This document shows positions 10,178 through 21,524 of a stretch of 35,869 bases of DNA, one piece after another. Below the pieces are notes generated by a model. The model made no database searches, had not been told where the DNA came from, and saw nothing but the letters and a program-made list of their open reading frames with translations. This DNA is from Schizophyllum amplum (taxonomy: Eukaryota > Basidiomycota > Agaricomycetes > Agaricales > Schizophyllaceae): assembly GCA_007026445.1 (NCBI GenBank), contig VDMD01000199.1, positions 1 to 35,869 of the forward strand. The letters run 5' to 3'. The position numbers and the translations under genes are program-made. How positions within the stretch are numbered: position 1 is the first letter of the stretch; every line of letters begins with the position of its first letter.

Positions 10178-13100
10178 ATGGCGGACGTCTGCCGCGATGA
10201 AGCGGGCTTTGGACCAGCGGCGTCGTGCCGCAATATGGACTTCAGCCTCGGCTTCCAGTACCGCATCCTGGCCATCCTCCCCGCCGCAGTCTTCCTGTTT
10301 CTCGGAATAACGCGCCTCACCGATCTCTGGCGGAGGCATTCCATCACGAAATCCAAGCTCGACGCGCTTGCATGCGTAAAGATATTCCTCTGCGCGGTTC
10401 TCATCGCCTCGTTGGCCTCGACGCTCGCACTTCTCCCGCGCGATGGCTGGGGAGACTGGGCATCGACAGCGTATGGCGTCGAGCTCTCAGCGTCGGTACG
10501 TCCGATCGTATGCTTTATGTGCGTTATTTTAACAGCAGTGCTAGATTGTCCTCGCCCCGCTCTCCTACATGCACCATACGCGTCGGCCCGCACCTAGCAC
10601 GCTCATCACCTGCTATGTCCTGCTCACCGTGCTGTTCTCCGCAACGCAGCTGCGTACGTACGCCACCACGCCTCTCAAGGACTTGCGATTCTTCCCTGCC
10701 TTTGTGGTCGCCTTCGCCGCGCGCGTTTGTATCTGCCTGGTCGAGATAATGCATAAACGGAGGCTTCTCGTGGCATCCCAGAAGGTTCGTAGCCACCCGT
10801 CGTACCTGCGCGCGTACTCACGATTCACATAGCCTGTCGCCCACGAGCCAACATCGTCGTTGCCAGCGCGCCTATTCTTCGTGTGGTTATATCCGGTGCT
10901 GATCAGCGGGTTCCGACGCGTCTTCTCCCTGGACGACCTGAACGCGTATGGGCTGCCGGAGAACCTATCTTCTGCGCCTACGAACAGGAGGTTACGCGAG
11001 ACGCTCGCCTTGAACGGGAAATCCGGCGGGAAGCATCGTATATTCATGCCCTCCATTCGCGCGTTCGCTCCAGAATTCTTCGCGCCCGTGACTGCGAAAC
11101 TCCTCCTAGTTGCGGCGACCTTCGCGCAGCCATATCTCGTTCAACGCATGTTACGCTTCGTCGACTCGTACTCCGAGGATAACGCCACGCCTCAGGATCA
11201 GGCGCAGGGTTGGGCGCTCGTCGGTGCATATGCCATCGTGTATCCGAGTATCGCGTTCTTGACCGGTCTCTATTGGGATCGCGTGTACACCATGGTGGTC
11301 ACGTACCGCGCGGCGCTTGTCAGCGTCATCATGGACAAGTCTATGCTGCTGTCGGCATCCGTTGCAGAGAGCGAGGGACGAAGTGCCGCTGTAACGTACA
11401 TGTCCGTCGACGTCGAGCGAGTCTGCGAGGGTATCGCATTTTTCCACGAGACATGGTCGGCGGTTGTGTCCATCGTCGTCGCAGCGGTCGTCCTCTGGTA
11501 CCAGGTACGCCGATTCGTATGCAATAAGAACGGAAGTTGATTTCAGACGCAGGCTTCGTTCGCCATGATCCCGCCCATTTGCATTATGGCCGGGTTCTGC
11601 TTCGTCACGAGCTGGGTCGGCAAGCGGGTCGCGAAGGCACAGAAGAATTGGATGGGCAGTACGCAGGCAAGAATCAAAGTGCTGGTGCGTACGTGCTCCC
11701 CGTCAGCTGCGTGGACTCACTAGTTTCCATAGACGTCTGTCATGTCGCAGATCATCCCGATTAAGTTGCTTGCCGTCGAACCTGTTGTACCGAAGTGGGT
11801 GGAGCCCGTCCGGAACAAGGAGATCTCGTACTTGCGCTCATTCTTCAAGCAACTCGTCATCGTCGGCGTCCTGTCTTCTGCGACGATCAACTTGGCCGGC
11901 GTCTCCGCCCTCGGCACGTATGTCGGCATTAACGACGAGCAGCTGAGGCCAGAGCGTCTCTTCACGATTCTTACCGTGGTTAACCTGGCGACGCTGCCGA
12001 TCAGCACGGTGGGGAACTGCTTCCCGCTCCTGCTTGCGTCCTTTGCGAGTTTGAAGCGCATCGAGGGATTTCTGTCCATGGAGGAGCGCCCCGCAAGTGA
12101 CGGCCTTCGGCAGACAGCAGATCTGAAGGTGCTGAGCGATCTGGACGATGGAGAGATGACGGCGACTTCGTCCATCACAGCAGTACCACGGCAGGTCCAG
12201 CTCTCGAATGTAACGGTCGAAGGACGAGCAGGCGGGAAGGCAATACTGTCGGACGTGAGCGTCAACATCTGGCCGAACAGCTTGAACATGATAGTAGGAC
12301 CCGTGGGATCGGTGAGCGGCGTCGAAGCCATGTGGTACTAATTTAAAGCTGACGCGGCGTAGGGCAAGACGACGCTGCTGCGGACGCTCCTCGGCGAGAC
12401 GACGATTGTGGTGGGGGCGGGGAGTCTGCCCACGGGGCGTGTCGCATATGCGCCTCAGGAGGCCTTCGTGTGGCCGACGACCGTGCGGGAGAACATCATC
12501 CTTGATAACCTATTCGACGCGGAGTGGTATGAGACCGTGATCGATGCGTGCGCTCTGCGTCCGGACCTCGCACGGATGGACAAGGGCGACATGACGGTAA
12601 TGGCAGATGCAGGGGGGTCGGTCAGCGGTGGGCAGCGCCAGCGTATTGTGAGTGGATGGGCTCCTTGTCGTCCTCGCCGTTGCTGACGAGCCGAACAGTC
12701 GCTCGCGCGGGCGGTGTATGCTCGATGCCGCGTGACGCTGCTCGACGACTGCTTCTCCGCACTCGACGCGCATACATCGAACTCGGTCTTTGAGGCGCTC
12801 TTTGGCAGTAAGGGTCTCCTGCGCGGGACAGTTGTCGTGCTCGCCACCCACAGCCGTGAGTGTTCGCTTTGAGATGCGCGCGTGTCGATTGGCCGGCATC
12901 GGCATCTGCGATCACAACTGACAGCCGATTTAGATCGGCATCTCGGCGTGGCCGACCATGTCATTGTTCTCGATGGGGGCGCGGTTGTCGCCGAGGGCAC
13001 CCTTGCTGAGCTCCACGCCCACCATGTCGACCTTCGCAAGTATGTTGGAGAACAGAAGGACGAGGAGGAGGAGCAGGACATCGCCGACGACGATTTGTCT

Positions 13101-15094
13101 ACCTCTACTGCTGCCGGACCATTGACGCCTGCACCGGGGCCGATGAAGACAGGTATGCAGGCCCCTGCGCCGGCAAAGGACGCAGAAAACGAGAAGAAGG
13201 CCGCACCAGGGGCCGCTTCGTGGGCGCCATACATCTTCTACCTGAATGCGTGTGGCTGGCCGCGCCTGCTGCTATGCCTCGTATGTCTTGTGCTCTACAC
13301 CGGCATGCAAGTCGGTCTGCAGATCCTCCTGCGCTTCTGGTCCGAGAGCGGCGACAGCAATCATGGCCCATGGCTTGGCGGATATGCTGCCTTTACCGTC
13401 GCCTGCTTCGCCGCGTCTTTTGTAACGATGTACACCTACACACAGCACACCGCCCCGCACGCGTCGCTCGCCATACACGCACACCAGCTCGACTCCGTCC
13501 TCGGCGCGCCCGTGACCTACTTCCAGCGCACTCCGGCCGCTATGCTGCAGAACCGTTGGTCAAGCGACATGTTCGTCGCCGACTTTGCGTTCCCCCGTGC
13601 CATACAAGACTTCACCTTCACTGCTGTCTACGTCATCGGTGCAGTGGTTCTCATCCTCATCGCCGTACCGTGGCTGGCGATTGCTGTTCCGTTTATCGGC
13701 GTATTCTACTGGGCGCTGCAGCGCGTCTATCTCGCCACCTCCCGTCAGCTACAGCGGCTCACCATGAGCTCAAAGACGCCGATGTACACCGCGTTCACGT
13801 CCTCTCTCAACGGACTGGTGACCATCCGCGCCTTCCAGGCCGAACGATTGTTCAAGACAACGTGCGCTCACCATCTCGACCGCGCGCAGGCACCGATGTA
13901 CTATCGTTACGCTGGTATCCGCTTCCTGCGCACGGCCCTCAACCTGCTCACTGCCTTCATCGCCATTGCCATCGCGGCGCTCGCCGTCGGTCTCCGTGGT
14001 TCCACCTCCGGCGGCTTCCTCGGCGTTGCGCTCTCGCAGCTCGTCAGCCTCGCACAAAGCCTCATCAACCTCCTCCTCGCGTACACCCGCGTGGAGAATG
14101 GCATCGTTTCCGTGGAACGCGTCTTTGAGCTCGACTCCTTGCGTCATGACTACGACAACGAGATGGACGCCAAGGTCGATCCGGGACCCAATTGGCCCAG
14201 CGCAGGGCACATCGAGTATCGCGGCGTCAGCCTGCACTACGAAGAAGGCATGCCGTATGTTCTGGACAACCTGACGTTCAGCGTGAGCAGTGGTCAGAAG
14301 CTTGGCATCTGCGGTCGTACGGGAAGTGGGAAGAGTAGTACTGTCTTTGCACTCCTTCGTGGACTGGACACGGCAAACCTGGTACACGGTCAGATCCTCA
14401 TCGACGGCGTCGACATCGCGACGGTGCCCGTCAAGAGACTGCGCGAGTCCATCAGGTGAGCCATACCTGTACCTCATATTTTTCATCTTCGCTGAACGCA
14501 TCGGCGGTAGTACTGTCTCGCAAACGCCCTTCCTATTGTACGCGTCCTTGCGCGATAACATCCTTCTTGGATGTCGCGAGGGCATCGACGATCAGCAGAT
14601 CTGGGACGCGCTCGATTTGGTTGGCATGAAAGAGGCAGTTCAGCATCTGGATGGTCAACTAGACGCCGTTGTATCTGCAGACGGACTACAGTTCTCCGGC
14701 GGGGAGCGTCAATTGCTCTGCATTGCTCGCGTGCTCCTGCAGCGCCGCCGCATTGTGGTCCTTGATGAGGCGACGTCAAGGTAGGCCTCTATGGCACTTG
14801 ATGATGGACGTAGGCTGACCCTCGCAGCATGGATATGTCCACGGACCGCAAGTTGCTCGAGGTGCTGCAGACAAGCCTGCGCGACGTGACTGTCATTTCT
14901 GTCGCTCACCGCATCTGTGAGTCTCCAATCACATTTCTCGGGATTTCTGCTCACCTTTCTAATCAGCAACTATCATCGAGTACGACAATGTCATGGTCAT
15001 GGACAATGGAAGGATCGCCGAGATTGGGATGCCCCGTGAGTTGCTGCGTATGCCCGGCTCGCGCTTTGAGGCGCTGCATAAGGATCAGCAGTAA
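10178..15094 (+). CDS. Full-length ABCC-type (MRP-like) ABC transporter
   Basis: Predicted 1465 aa from eleven exons: 10178-10495, 10545-10784, 10833-11504, 11547-11684, 11733-12311, 12363-12647, 12699-12855, 12934-14455, 14511-14780, 14828-14916, 14967-15094; 4398 nt, fully in frame. Order: an extra N-terminal membrane domain (TMD0, about 1-190), TMD1, NBD1, an acidic linker (EEEEQDIADDD), TMD2, NBD2. NBD1 has Walker A GPVGSGKT (645-652), signature SGGQRQR and Walker B LLDDCFSALD. NBD2 has GRTGSGKS (from 1257), SGGERQ and VLDEATSSMD. NBD1 has Asp where NBD2 has the catalytic Glu, the usual ABCC asymmetry. Likely an ATP-driven exporter in the plasma or vacuolar membrane. Divergence from NRPS2 with shared GATA sites suggests it moves the cluster product, but detoxification is possible. 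Confidence 0.95.
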
Positions 15095-15944
15095 TAAGTC
15101 GCTGTCCACTTTGCAGAGGTCGTTGGCGTGTCTTCCTGGTATATGGAAGTGCGTGTCTTCAAAATAATATTGAGGAGCAGATGTGTTGCGTCTTCACCTA
15201 GCTTCTCTACGTTACCCGTGCATCATCTACTGCTACTTCAGTGATACCTATAATATTTACCCTTTCACAGTACTAGGTGGATGAGAATTGGCATTTGCTA
15301 CGAACTTCAATGACTGCCCTTCGGGAGATGGAATCGTGCGGTGCGGCCACTATTAGTATGGCACTAGGACAGGCGAGATTGAGGCAAAAGGAGAAGGCTG
15401 GCTGCCCCTGGGCTAGACATAGCCATTGCTACGCCATACAGTAAAGCAGATGACGAGGAAAAAGTGACTTGCCTGACTGTGTAACTGCAAAGGAGCGGAC
15501 GCGCTGCAGCGAGAGAGGCGAGCCTTCACCGGCCCGCCAGATTCCCAGAATGAGTCAATGAGGCGTCAATGCTTCCTGATGCGGGTATACAATGGGCACT
15601 TTACGGCAGCAGCCCTGCTTGACCGAAACCGCCATCACAGCCCAGCCTCAGTCGATTTTCACCTCCCTCGCCTTGCTCCGCACTCAGGGTGCACATCTGA
15701 ACGCCTCCGTATCTGTTTGCTTGAGTGAGCGCTAGCTGTAAGTTTAAGCGCCAACATGCACTTCATCATTGGACTTGCTGACCACCTCGCAGCTTTCAGG
15801 CGACTTCAAGGCAGCTGTAGGGTCTTTCAGCGAGGTGCTGCCAGAGACGGAGAAGAAACATCTGAGTAGCCGATCCGATTCGCAGGTGTGTACCCTTTCG
15901 ACAACTAGAGCTCGATCTAATCATGTGTTTAGCGACGCGACGTT
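15095..15944 (+). other. ABC 3' region and 5' leader of the next gene with two likely leader introns
   Basis: No coding gene seen. The right part looks like a spliced 5' leader for the F-box gene at 15945. One intron fits 15738-15792 (GTAAGT, CTGAC branch, GCAG) and another fits 15886-15932 (GTGTGT, CTAAT branch, TTTAG). The 93-nt exon between them (15793-15885) happens to be open in the F-box frame, but the preceding exon has an in-frame TGA at 15726-15728 with no ATG after it. I therefore treat it as untranslated. Confidence 0.45.
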
Positions 15945-17519
15945 ATGACAGCCGAAGTTATCGACTTGTTCGCCGTCCTCCCGCACGAACTTCTCATCCT
16001 TATCTTGGACCTGGCAGATGTCGACGCACTGCTCGTCTTTGCCACAGTCTGCCGCAAGCTCCACTATCTCGCGATCCCCACGCTACTGGCGCGCTACGGG
16101 CAGACAAACCCCCACCGCATCGAGCGCCTCACGCTCTTCTTCTCCTCACGCAATGCGCCAACCCCATATCAGCTTCATCGAGCGTTAATCATGTCCCTCC
16201 TCTCTACCACCGCCGCCCACATCCACTGGTATGTCCAGGATCCACGCTCTGTGGGCCTCCAAGCGCAGTTCCGCATCATGTATCGCCTCATCAGCAAGCT
16301 TGTCGCCATCGACAAGCTCACTATCGACTTCTCGCTTGCAACGGCTGGTCGGCCCTCGCGTGCGTGGAAGATGCGCTTGGTGGACGTGCGCGTCGCGCTC
16401 GCACGCGTCCTTGAAGCGGCGGTAGCTCGCGGGTGTGACACGCTTCATGTTGTTGATGGAGGCGCCGGGGCAATGGCCCCGCTAGGAGCACTCGCCCGGC
16501 TACGTGTCACACCGACAATGCTGAAAGGCGTCTGGGCGCTCCGGACGTGCTTGTCCAAGGCGCGCATCGTTACTGCACCCGACAAGCACCTCTTCCCACC
16601 ATATGCCGAGTCGCAGGATCTGGTGCTATTAGAGTCTTCTGTAGACGCGGCTTTGTTGGGTGGAGAGCCTGCTCCGCCATGGCGCGTCGAAACGCACGTT
16701 CTCGACGTCCTCAATCACTCCGCCCTGACCACGCTCATGTTATCCTTGCCGCCTCGAGCAACATCACGCGCGCAATGGGACGACGTACTTGAGCGCCTTG
16801 ATCTACCTTGCCTCACCCAATTCTCCATGCGCATGGCACGCGCGTCCCAGCAAGTATTCTGTGCATTCCTGGCACGGCATCCAGGTCTCCGCTTCCTCGA
16901 CATCCGGGACTGTGCGCGAAGCTTCCTGTCTCGACGAGGGGCACGACGTCCTCCGCCCACGCTGCACCTTCCCCAGCTGGAGCAGCTGCTGGCCGCGGCG
17001 CCAGTCATTGCATTCGTGCTAGGCGCCGCTCGCAGGACTCCAGCGCTGCAGCATGTACATGTGCAGCTCGACTGCTACTGGGACGCGCCGGCCGCGCCGT
17101 CATTGTGCAACATCCGCTCCCTGCGGCCCGTAAGCGCACGACTCAAAGACGTGACCACAACCTTCGAACTAGATGTCGGCGAGTGGCCGTGGGATGAGGA
17201 CGACCAGCAACCCGCGCCTCACGCCCACGACGCGTGTGTGTTTTCTGCGAGCACGCTCATGATCAACGTCAGTCGAGTGCACGTCGACCTGGTGTTCTCG
17301 TCGGCAATGGTGCGCTGGTTGGGCGCGTGTACGCGTCTGCGCACCCTTCTGCTGGACCATACGTGGGGGCGGCTGTGTAGCGCGGACAAGGAGGGATTCG
17401 ACGAGACGAGTCGGCAGGTCGGGTTCCAGATCAGGGATGCTCTTCCCCAGATTGAGAAACTGCTCGTCCGGGGGACGAGTATTTTACCTCTCATCGACGA
17501 CGAGGACCTACCGTATTGA
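15945..17519 (+). CDS. F-box protein, single coding exon
   Basis: A 524-aa open frame from ATG at 15945. An F-box-like segment lies at about residues 10-52: LPHELLILILDLADVDALL and then TVCRKLHYLA, the usual pattern by which F-box proteins bind Skp1 in SCF ubiquitin ligases. The remaining 470 residues are leucine-rich and repetitive in spacing (for example MLSLPPRATS, LRFLDIRD, LRTLLLDH). This suggests a degenerate leucine-rich substrate-recognition domain, but no named repeat family is certain. It is not similar at a glance to the two F-box genes downstream. Substrate unknown. Its leader probably contains two introns. Confidence 0.82.
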   Translation: MTAEVIDLFAVLPHELLILILDLADVDALLVFATVCRKLHYLAIPTLLARYGQTNPHRIERLTLFFSSRNAPTPYQLHRALIMSLLSTTAAHIHWYVQDPRSVGLQAQFRIMYRLISKLVAIDKLTIDFSLATAGRPSRAWKMRLVDVRVALARVLEAAVARGCDTLHVVDGGAGAMAPLGALARLRVTPTMLKGVWALRTCLSKARIVTAPDKHLFPPYAESQDLVLLESSVDAALLGGEPAPPWRVETHVLDVLNHSALTTLMLSLPPRATSRAQWDDVLERLDLPCLTQFSMRMARASQQVFCAFLARHPGLRFLDIRDCARSFLSRRGARRPPPTLHLPQLEQLLAAAPVIAFVLGAARRTPALQHVHVQLDCYWDAPAAPSLCNIRSLRPVSARLKDVTTTFELDVGEWPWDEDDQQPAPHAHDACVFSASTLMINVSRVHVDLVFSSAMVRWLGACTRLRTLLLDHTWGRLCSADKEGFDETSRQVGFQIRDALPQIEKLLVRGTSILPLIDDEDLPY

Positions 17520-17882
17520 TGTCGACGGCTATGCTGCCATGTAAACCTCCTGAATCTGGATTCCAGACTGCATACTTACTACCCTGTACACGTTAATACT
17601 ACTTGCAATGCAAGCGGATGGAAGGTTTTTTTTGGAGTAGGTCAAGCGGCACTATTCGGCAGCACAACATAAGGGATGAGCTTATTGTCCGTTGGCTCCA
17701 GTTGGCCTTCAGCGGATGGAAGTGTTTGAGCCGACCTCAGACCTGAAGCTGAAGCCGGGAAAATCGGAATTTATGGTGCATAATGGACCACGGCATTTGC
17801 CGCATCCTCTTCTCCTCGTCCCATCATCATCTCTGAATTCACCTGAAATCGCTCGGACGTCCTCACGCTCTCGCACTTCGGC
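17520..17882. other. Intergenic spacer between two F-box genes
   Basis: 363 bases with an AT-richer 3' part after the first F-box gene, including a T8 run near 17626, and the short promoter of the second. No conserved element recognised. Confidence 0.5.
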
Positions 17883-19518
17883 ATGACTCCTCTTTGTCTC
17901 CAAATACCAGAGATTGTGCTCCTCATGTGTACGGAGCTCAGGAATGTGGACAGTCTGGGGTCGTTGGCATCCTTCGCTCAGACGAATTCCACCATCTGCG
18001 AAGCTGCCTTAGACGTCCTCTGGGAAATGCAGGATTCTCTCGTGCCATTCATAAGGACGCTCCCGCAACACGAGATCTTAGAGGATAATCTAACTCTTAG
18101 ACCTCTGGTGAGTGGCCACTGTCGCTCAAAATTGTTGCATACTCAAGGTCGAATAGGTGCACGTCCAAGACTACATTCCTTCGGTGGATTGGGAACATTC
18201 CCTGACATATGCGCGGCGCGTTAGGTCTCTTGTCTTCGAACGAAGCAGAAGCGACCTGGGAAATAATGACATGGGCCTGACAGCAAGGACTGCCCAACTA
18301 CTGGCCTTGCGCGCCGGCCACTCATGTCTCTTCCCCAATATCAGAGAACTCGACTTCACAACTCTGGATAAACCTCACCGGGACTACAAGCTCCTTCGCC
18401 TCTTCCTCGGTCCGTCGCTGAATGCATTGACTGTGTGTCCGCACCTCGACATCGAGATTATGCTCATCCTGCCCACTCTACCGGCCATGTGTCCCCAAGT
18501 CACCGACCTTGTGATCGAAGCGTACAAGCCAGATTCTGCCGAGCCACCCCAACTGCTCAGACTGCCTTTTGAAGATGCGATCCTAGGCTGGCATGCCTTG
18601 ACGACTCTGCAAGTCCCAGACGCACATCCGGCCTTCCTACGTCAGCTCGGACGTTGTCAAAGCCTGCGAACTCTGATATTATGCATTGATATCGACCAGC
18701 ATTGGGCGCCCGCCTCGTCTCCGGCTTTCGAGAATGGGTTGTCTACCCTTGAGCTATACACGTCACACCCATCGTTCCCGGCATCAATTATCAAAGCCAT
18801 GTCTAGCGCGCCAATCGGAATCACTGATCTCGTCGTACAAGTTGAGGAACAAGAGGATGGTGACCACTTGAGCCGACCCGACGAGGATAGTCACCGCGCG
18901 AGACAAGATAATCTCAACACGATTGCACGGATGTTGGGCCCACCGCTCACTCAACTCTATTATAGAGAATCATATCAGTATCATGGAACATCTGAACTGG
19001 AACCTCTTGCAGCAGAAACACTTCTACAGTTCGCATCGTTCACGGAGATGCAGTATTTCGATCTCGATTCCCGCTTCAATGTCAGCGACACCGACCTCGC
19101 TTTCCTTGCGCTTGCGTGGCCATCCCTGCAGTACTTCTCGATTGCAGAGCCGGCATCTCGACCGTTCATACGCAGACGCACGCCACAACCACATACAGAA
19201 ATTACTCTTCAGTCATTGGCATCGTTTGCGAATTCCTGTCCAATGCTTCATCACTTCGCATGCTATCTCGACGCAACTCGCATTCCGATTCATCCCCGGT
19301 CCCTGTCAACCACCGAACGAGATACATGCTCTCAGCCCCTCTATATCGACATCCTCAATTCGCCCATTGCCGATGCGACTGCTGTGGCTTTGTTCATATA
19401 CCACGTGATTGGATGCTCGAAAACGATTGATATCACAGGGGAAGATGGTCCGTGTGCGAATACGTGGATAGATGTACGGAATGAACTCTATCAACTGCAG
19501 GAAGAGGAGGATGATTGA
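17883..19518 (+). CDS. F-box/LRR-like protein, two exons
   Basis: Exons 17883-18107 and 18157-19518 with a 49-nt phase-0 intron (GTGAGT...ATAG) give 528 aa. The N-terminal segment (IPEIVLLMCTELRNVDSLGSL, then FAQTNSTICEAALDVLWEMQ) has the form of a fungal F-box-like domain. It is followed by a long leucine-rich region with regularly spaced LxxLxL-like stretches (LNALTVCP, LRTLILCI, LSTLELYT, LQYFSIAE). The C-terminus is acidic (QEEEDD). The expected role is substrate selection in an SCF ubiquitin ligase; the target cannot be read from sequence. The frame is intact. Confidence 0.82.
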
Positions 19519-20026
19519 GGTCAGTCATTGAGTCTTGCGCCGCCTGTAGCGACAGCCTGTGTTGATGACTCCTCCGCAGATGGCTTCGGCGGTCTGCGAC
19601 CGTCCGAGTAATATCCAACAGCAGACGGTTCTTTGCGCCGGCCCTCTACAACATATACGAATACGACCCCATATAACACAGCGTCTCTTCTTGATATAAT
19701 GTGCTATCGTTCGCGCTGTCGTGCTTGGCTAAGGTCGCGCGGGCCATATCCCTAAGCTGTGTACACGCGGAATACAATTTCCGATACGTGAAGCGAGCGA
19801 GAGGTCATTTGGAATGTAAAAAGGCCTGCGCTAGCTTTTACATTGAAGGGTGAGAGAAAGAGAGGCTCAGAGAATATTTCCAAGTCAACGGCCTCGGGTT
19901 TTCGGACCGACGGCCGGAGTCCATGGAATTTGATCGTGCTTACGCGCCTCTCAATGTTTGTACTCTGCCGAGCTCACCGGGCGCGCGTAATGCCAGACAA
20001 CACACCCGCTCTTGCTCCGTACCACG
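19519..20026. other. Intergenic spacer upstream of the TLC gene
   Basis: 508 bases holding the 3' end of the F-box gene and the TLC promoter. A purine-rich run (GAGAGAAAGAGAGG) lies near 19851. No ORF with family features and no repeat recognised. Confidence 0.5.
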
Positions 20027-21361
20027 ATGTCCGAGTATCATGACCTCGATGCCACCTACGTCGACCTCGCGCTCGCCTACCTCGATGAGTACCTCGGCCC
20101 GAACGGCGCCCTCGCGCGCTACCTCGCCTCGAAGGACTCGCTCCGCCTCACGCGTCTCCCGCGATTTCTCCCCCTCATCGCGGCTAGCTTTTTCTTCTTC
20201 ACGCTTATACACGTCCTAGTCGCGCCTCTGGGCTCTAGGCTGCTCGCGCCGCGGACGTATGATGGCTTGCGCGGACGACGCGGGCGGAACGCGTGGTGCG
20301 TTTGCTTTTCATGAGCGTCTTCGGCCCGCTGACCCTACAGGACAGGAACGTACACATCGTCTCCATGGTACACGCGTTAATGATTGTCCCACTTGCGCTA
20401 CTATGCCTGGATTCCCCTGCGCTAGCGGCCGACAGGGTATTCGGCTGGGACTACGATGCTGCTGTCGCCCATTCTGTCGCGGTGGGGTACGTTCACTACT
20501 GTTCATGGTGCGTGTCGTCTGCTCACTGTGTTCCAGATATTTTCTTTGGGATACGACTGACTCGATAGTCAACTTTGTGGATCTCGGTTTCGTCGCGCAC
20601 GGTTCGTGTACATTGTATCAGCTGCCTCTGCTATCTTACGAAGCGCCCTACCCTAGGCCTAGCCTGCCTGCTGGTATACGGCCTCTCTTATGTATGTGTC
20701 CCTGCGGAACGCGAATCGTTATATCTCCTGACCTCACACCAGAGACCTTTTGTCCTCTACTTCGGCGTGCGCTGCTTACTCTGGGAGATGTGCGTTCATG
20801 TGCCTTTCATGTCGCTTATTTTCTCAACCATTGAACTACCCAGAAGCACCGTGTTTCTCAATATCAACTGGTAAGTGAACAGGTGGTTGACCCCCGCAAT
20901 GCGCTCACGCGACCCAGGTTCCTCGACAAGCTCGGCAAGACAGGTTCGATAGCGCAGATGGTCAATGGGGGGTTCCTATTGGCCTCCTTCTTCGGTGTGC
21001 GCATCATCTACGGCGGCATGGTTGTGCGTGCCCAAATTCAGTCGACCGTCAATCTCGCCTAGTTGACCCCGTGTCAGTCCTTTCAGTTCCTCGCCGAGCT
21101 ATACGCTATTCGGCATGAGGCCTCGACGCTCGTATGCGTCATTTATGGGGGAGGGAATATCGTTCTGCAGGGCCTCAACTGGTTTTGGTGCGTTGACCGC
21201 TCTCCCGCCATCGTACCGCCTCAACTTGCGTCCGCAGGTTCTACAAGATGATTCAAGCCCTCCAGAAGCGCTTCAGGACTGGCAATATGCCCGCCGTGCC
21301 CGACGCACCCTCCAAGGCGATCCTCACCGACGACAGCGTCTCAAAAGAGAAGAAGGCATAA
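20027..21361 (+). CDS. TLC-domain multispan membrane protein, nine exons
   Basis: Exons 20027-20295, 20346-20486, 20537-20601, 20657-20691, 20743-20789, 20844-20870, 20918-21023, 21078-21187, 21238-21361 sum to 924 nt, 307 aa, in frame. Two exons are only 35 and 27 nt, which is why simple ORF scanning misses the gene. It has several hydrophobic segments (the first near residues 55-75) and TLC-domain features: YFLWDTTDSIV, DLGFVAHG, RPFVLYFGVRCLLWE, and STVFLNINWFLDKLG. TLC (TRAM/LAG1/CLN8) proteins act in the ER and other membranes in lipid synthesis or sensing. It lacks the tandem-His Lag1p motif of ceramide synthases, so it belongs to the broader TLC group of unclear substrate. The tail is hydrophilic and Lys-rich. 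It converges on the F-box gene to its right, 163 bases away. Confidence 0.9.
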
Positions 21362-21524
21362 TCTCAGCCGCATTCAAGACCCCCAGTATCGTTCGTATCC
21401 ATGTTATTAGTGCTGACCATATTAGCGTTGCGGTAATGTACTGCCTGTTTGTAATCCTAGTTTATGTGCACCGTACAGTATTATACGAACCACCAGATTT
21501 GTAAAAGGAATACCGACCAGAGAT

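Noticed and set aside
13770..14585. 271-codon minus-strand open frame opposite the ABC transporter
   Set aside because: Antisense shadow of a well-supported coding exon.
15793..15885. Upstream coding exon for the F-box gene at 15945
   Set aside because: It is open and splices in frame, but the preceding exon has a TGA in phase and no ATG, so I treat it as spliced leader.
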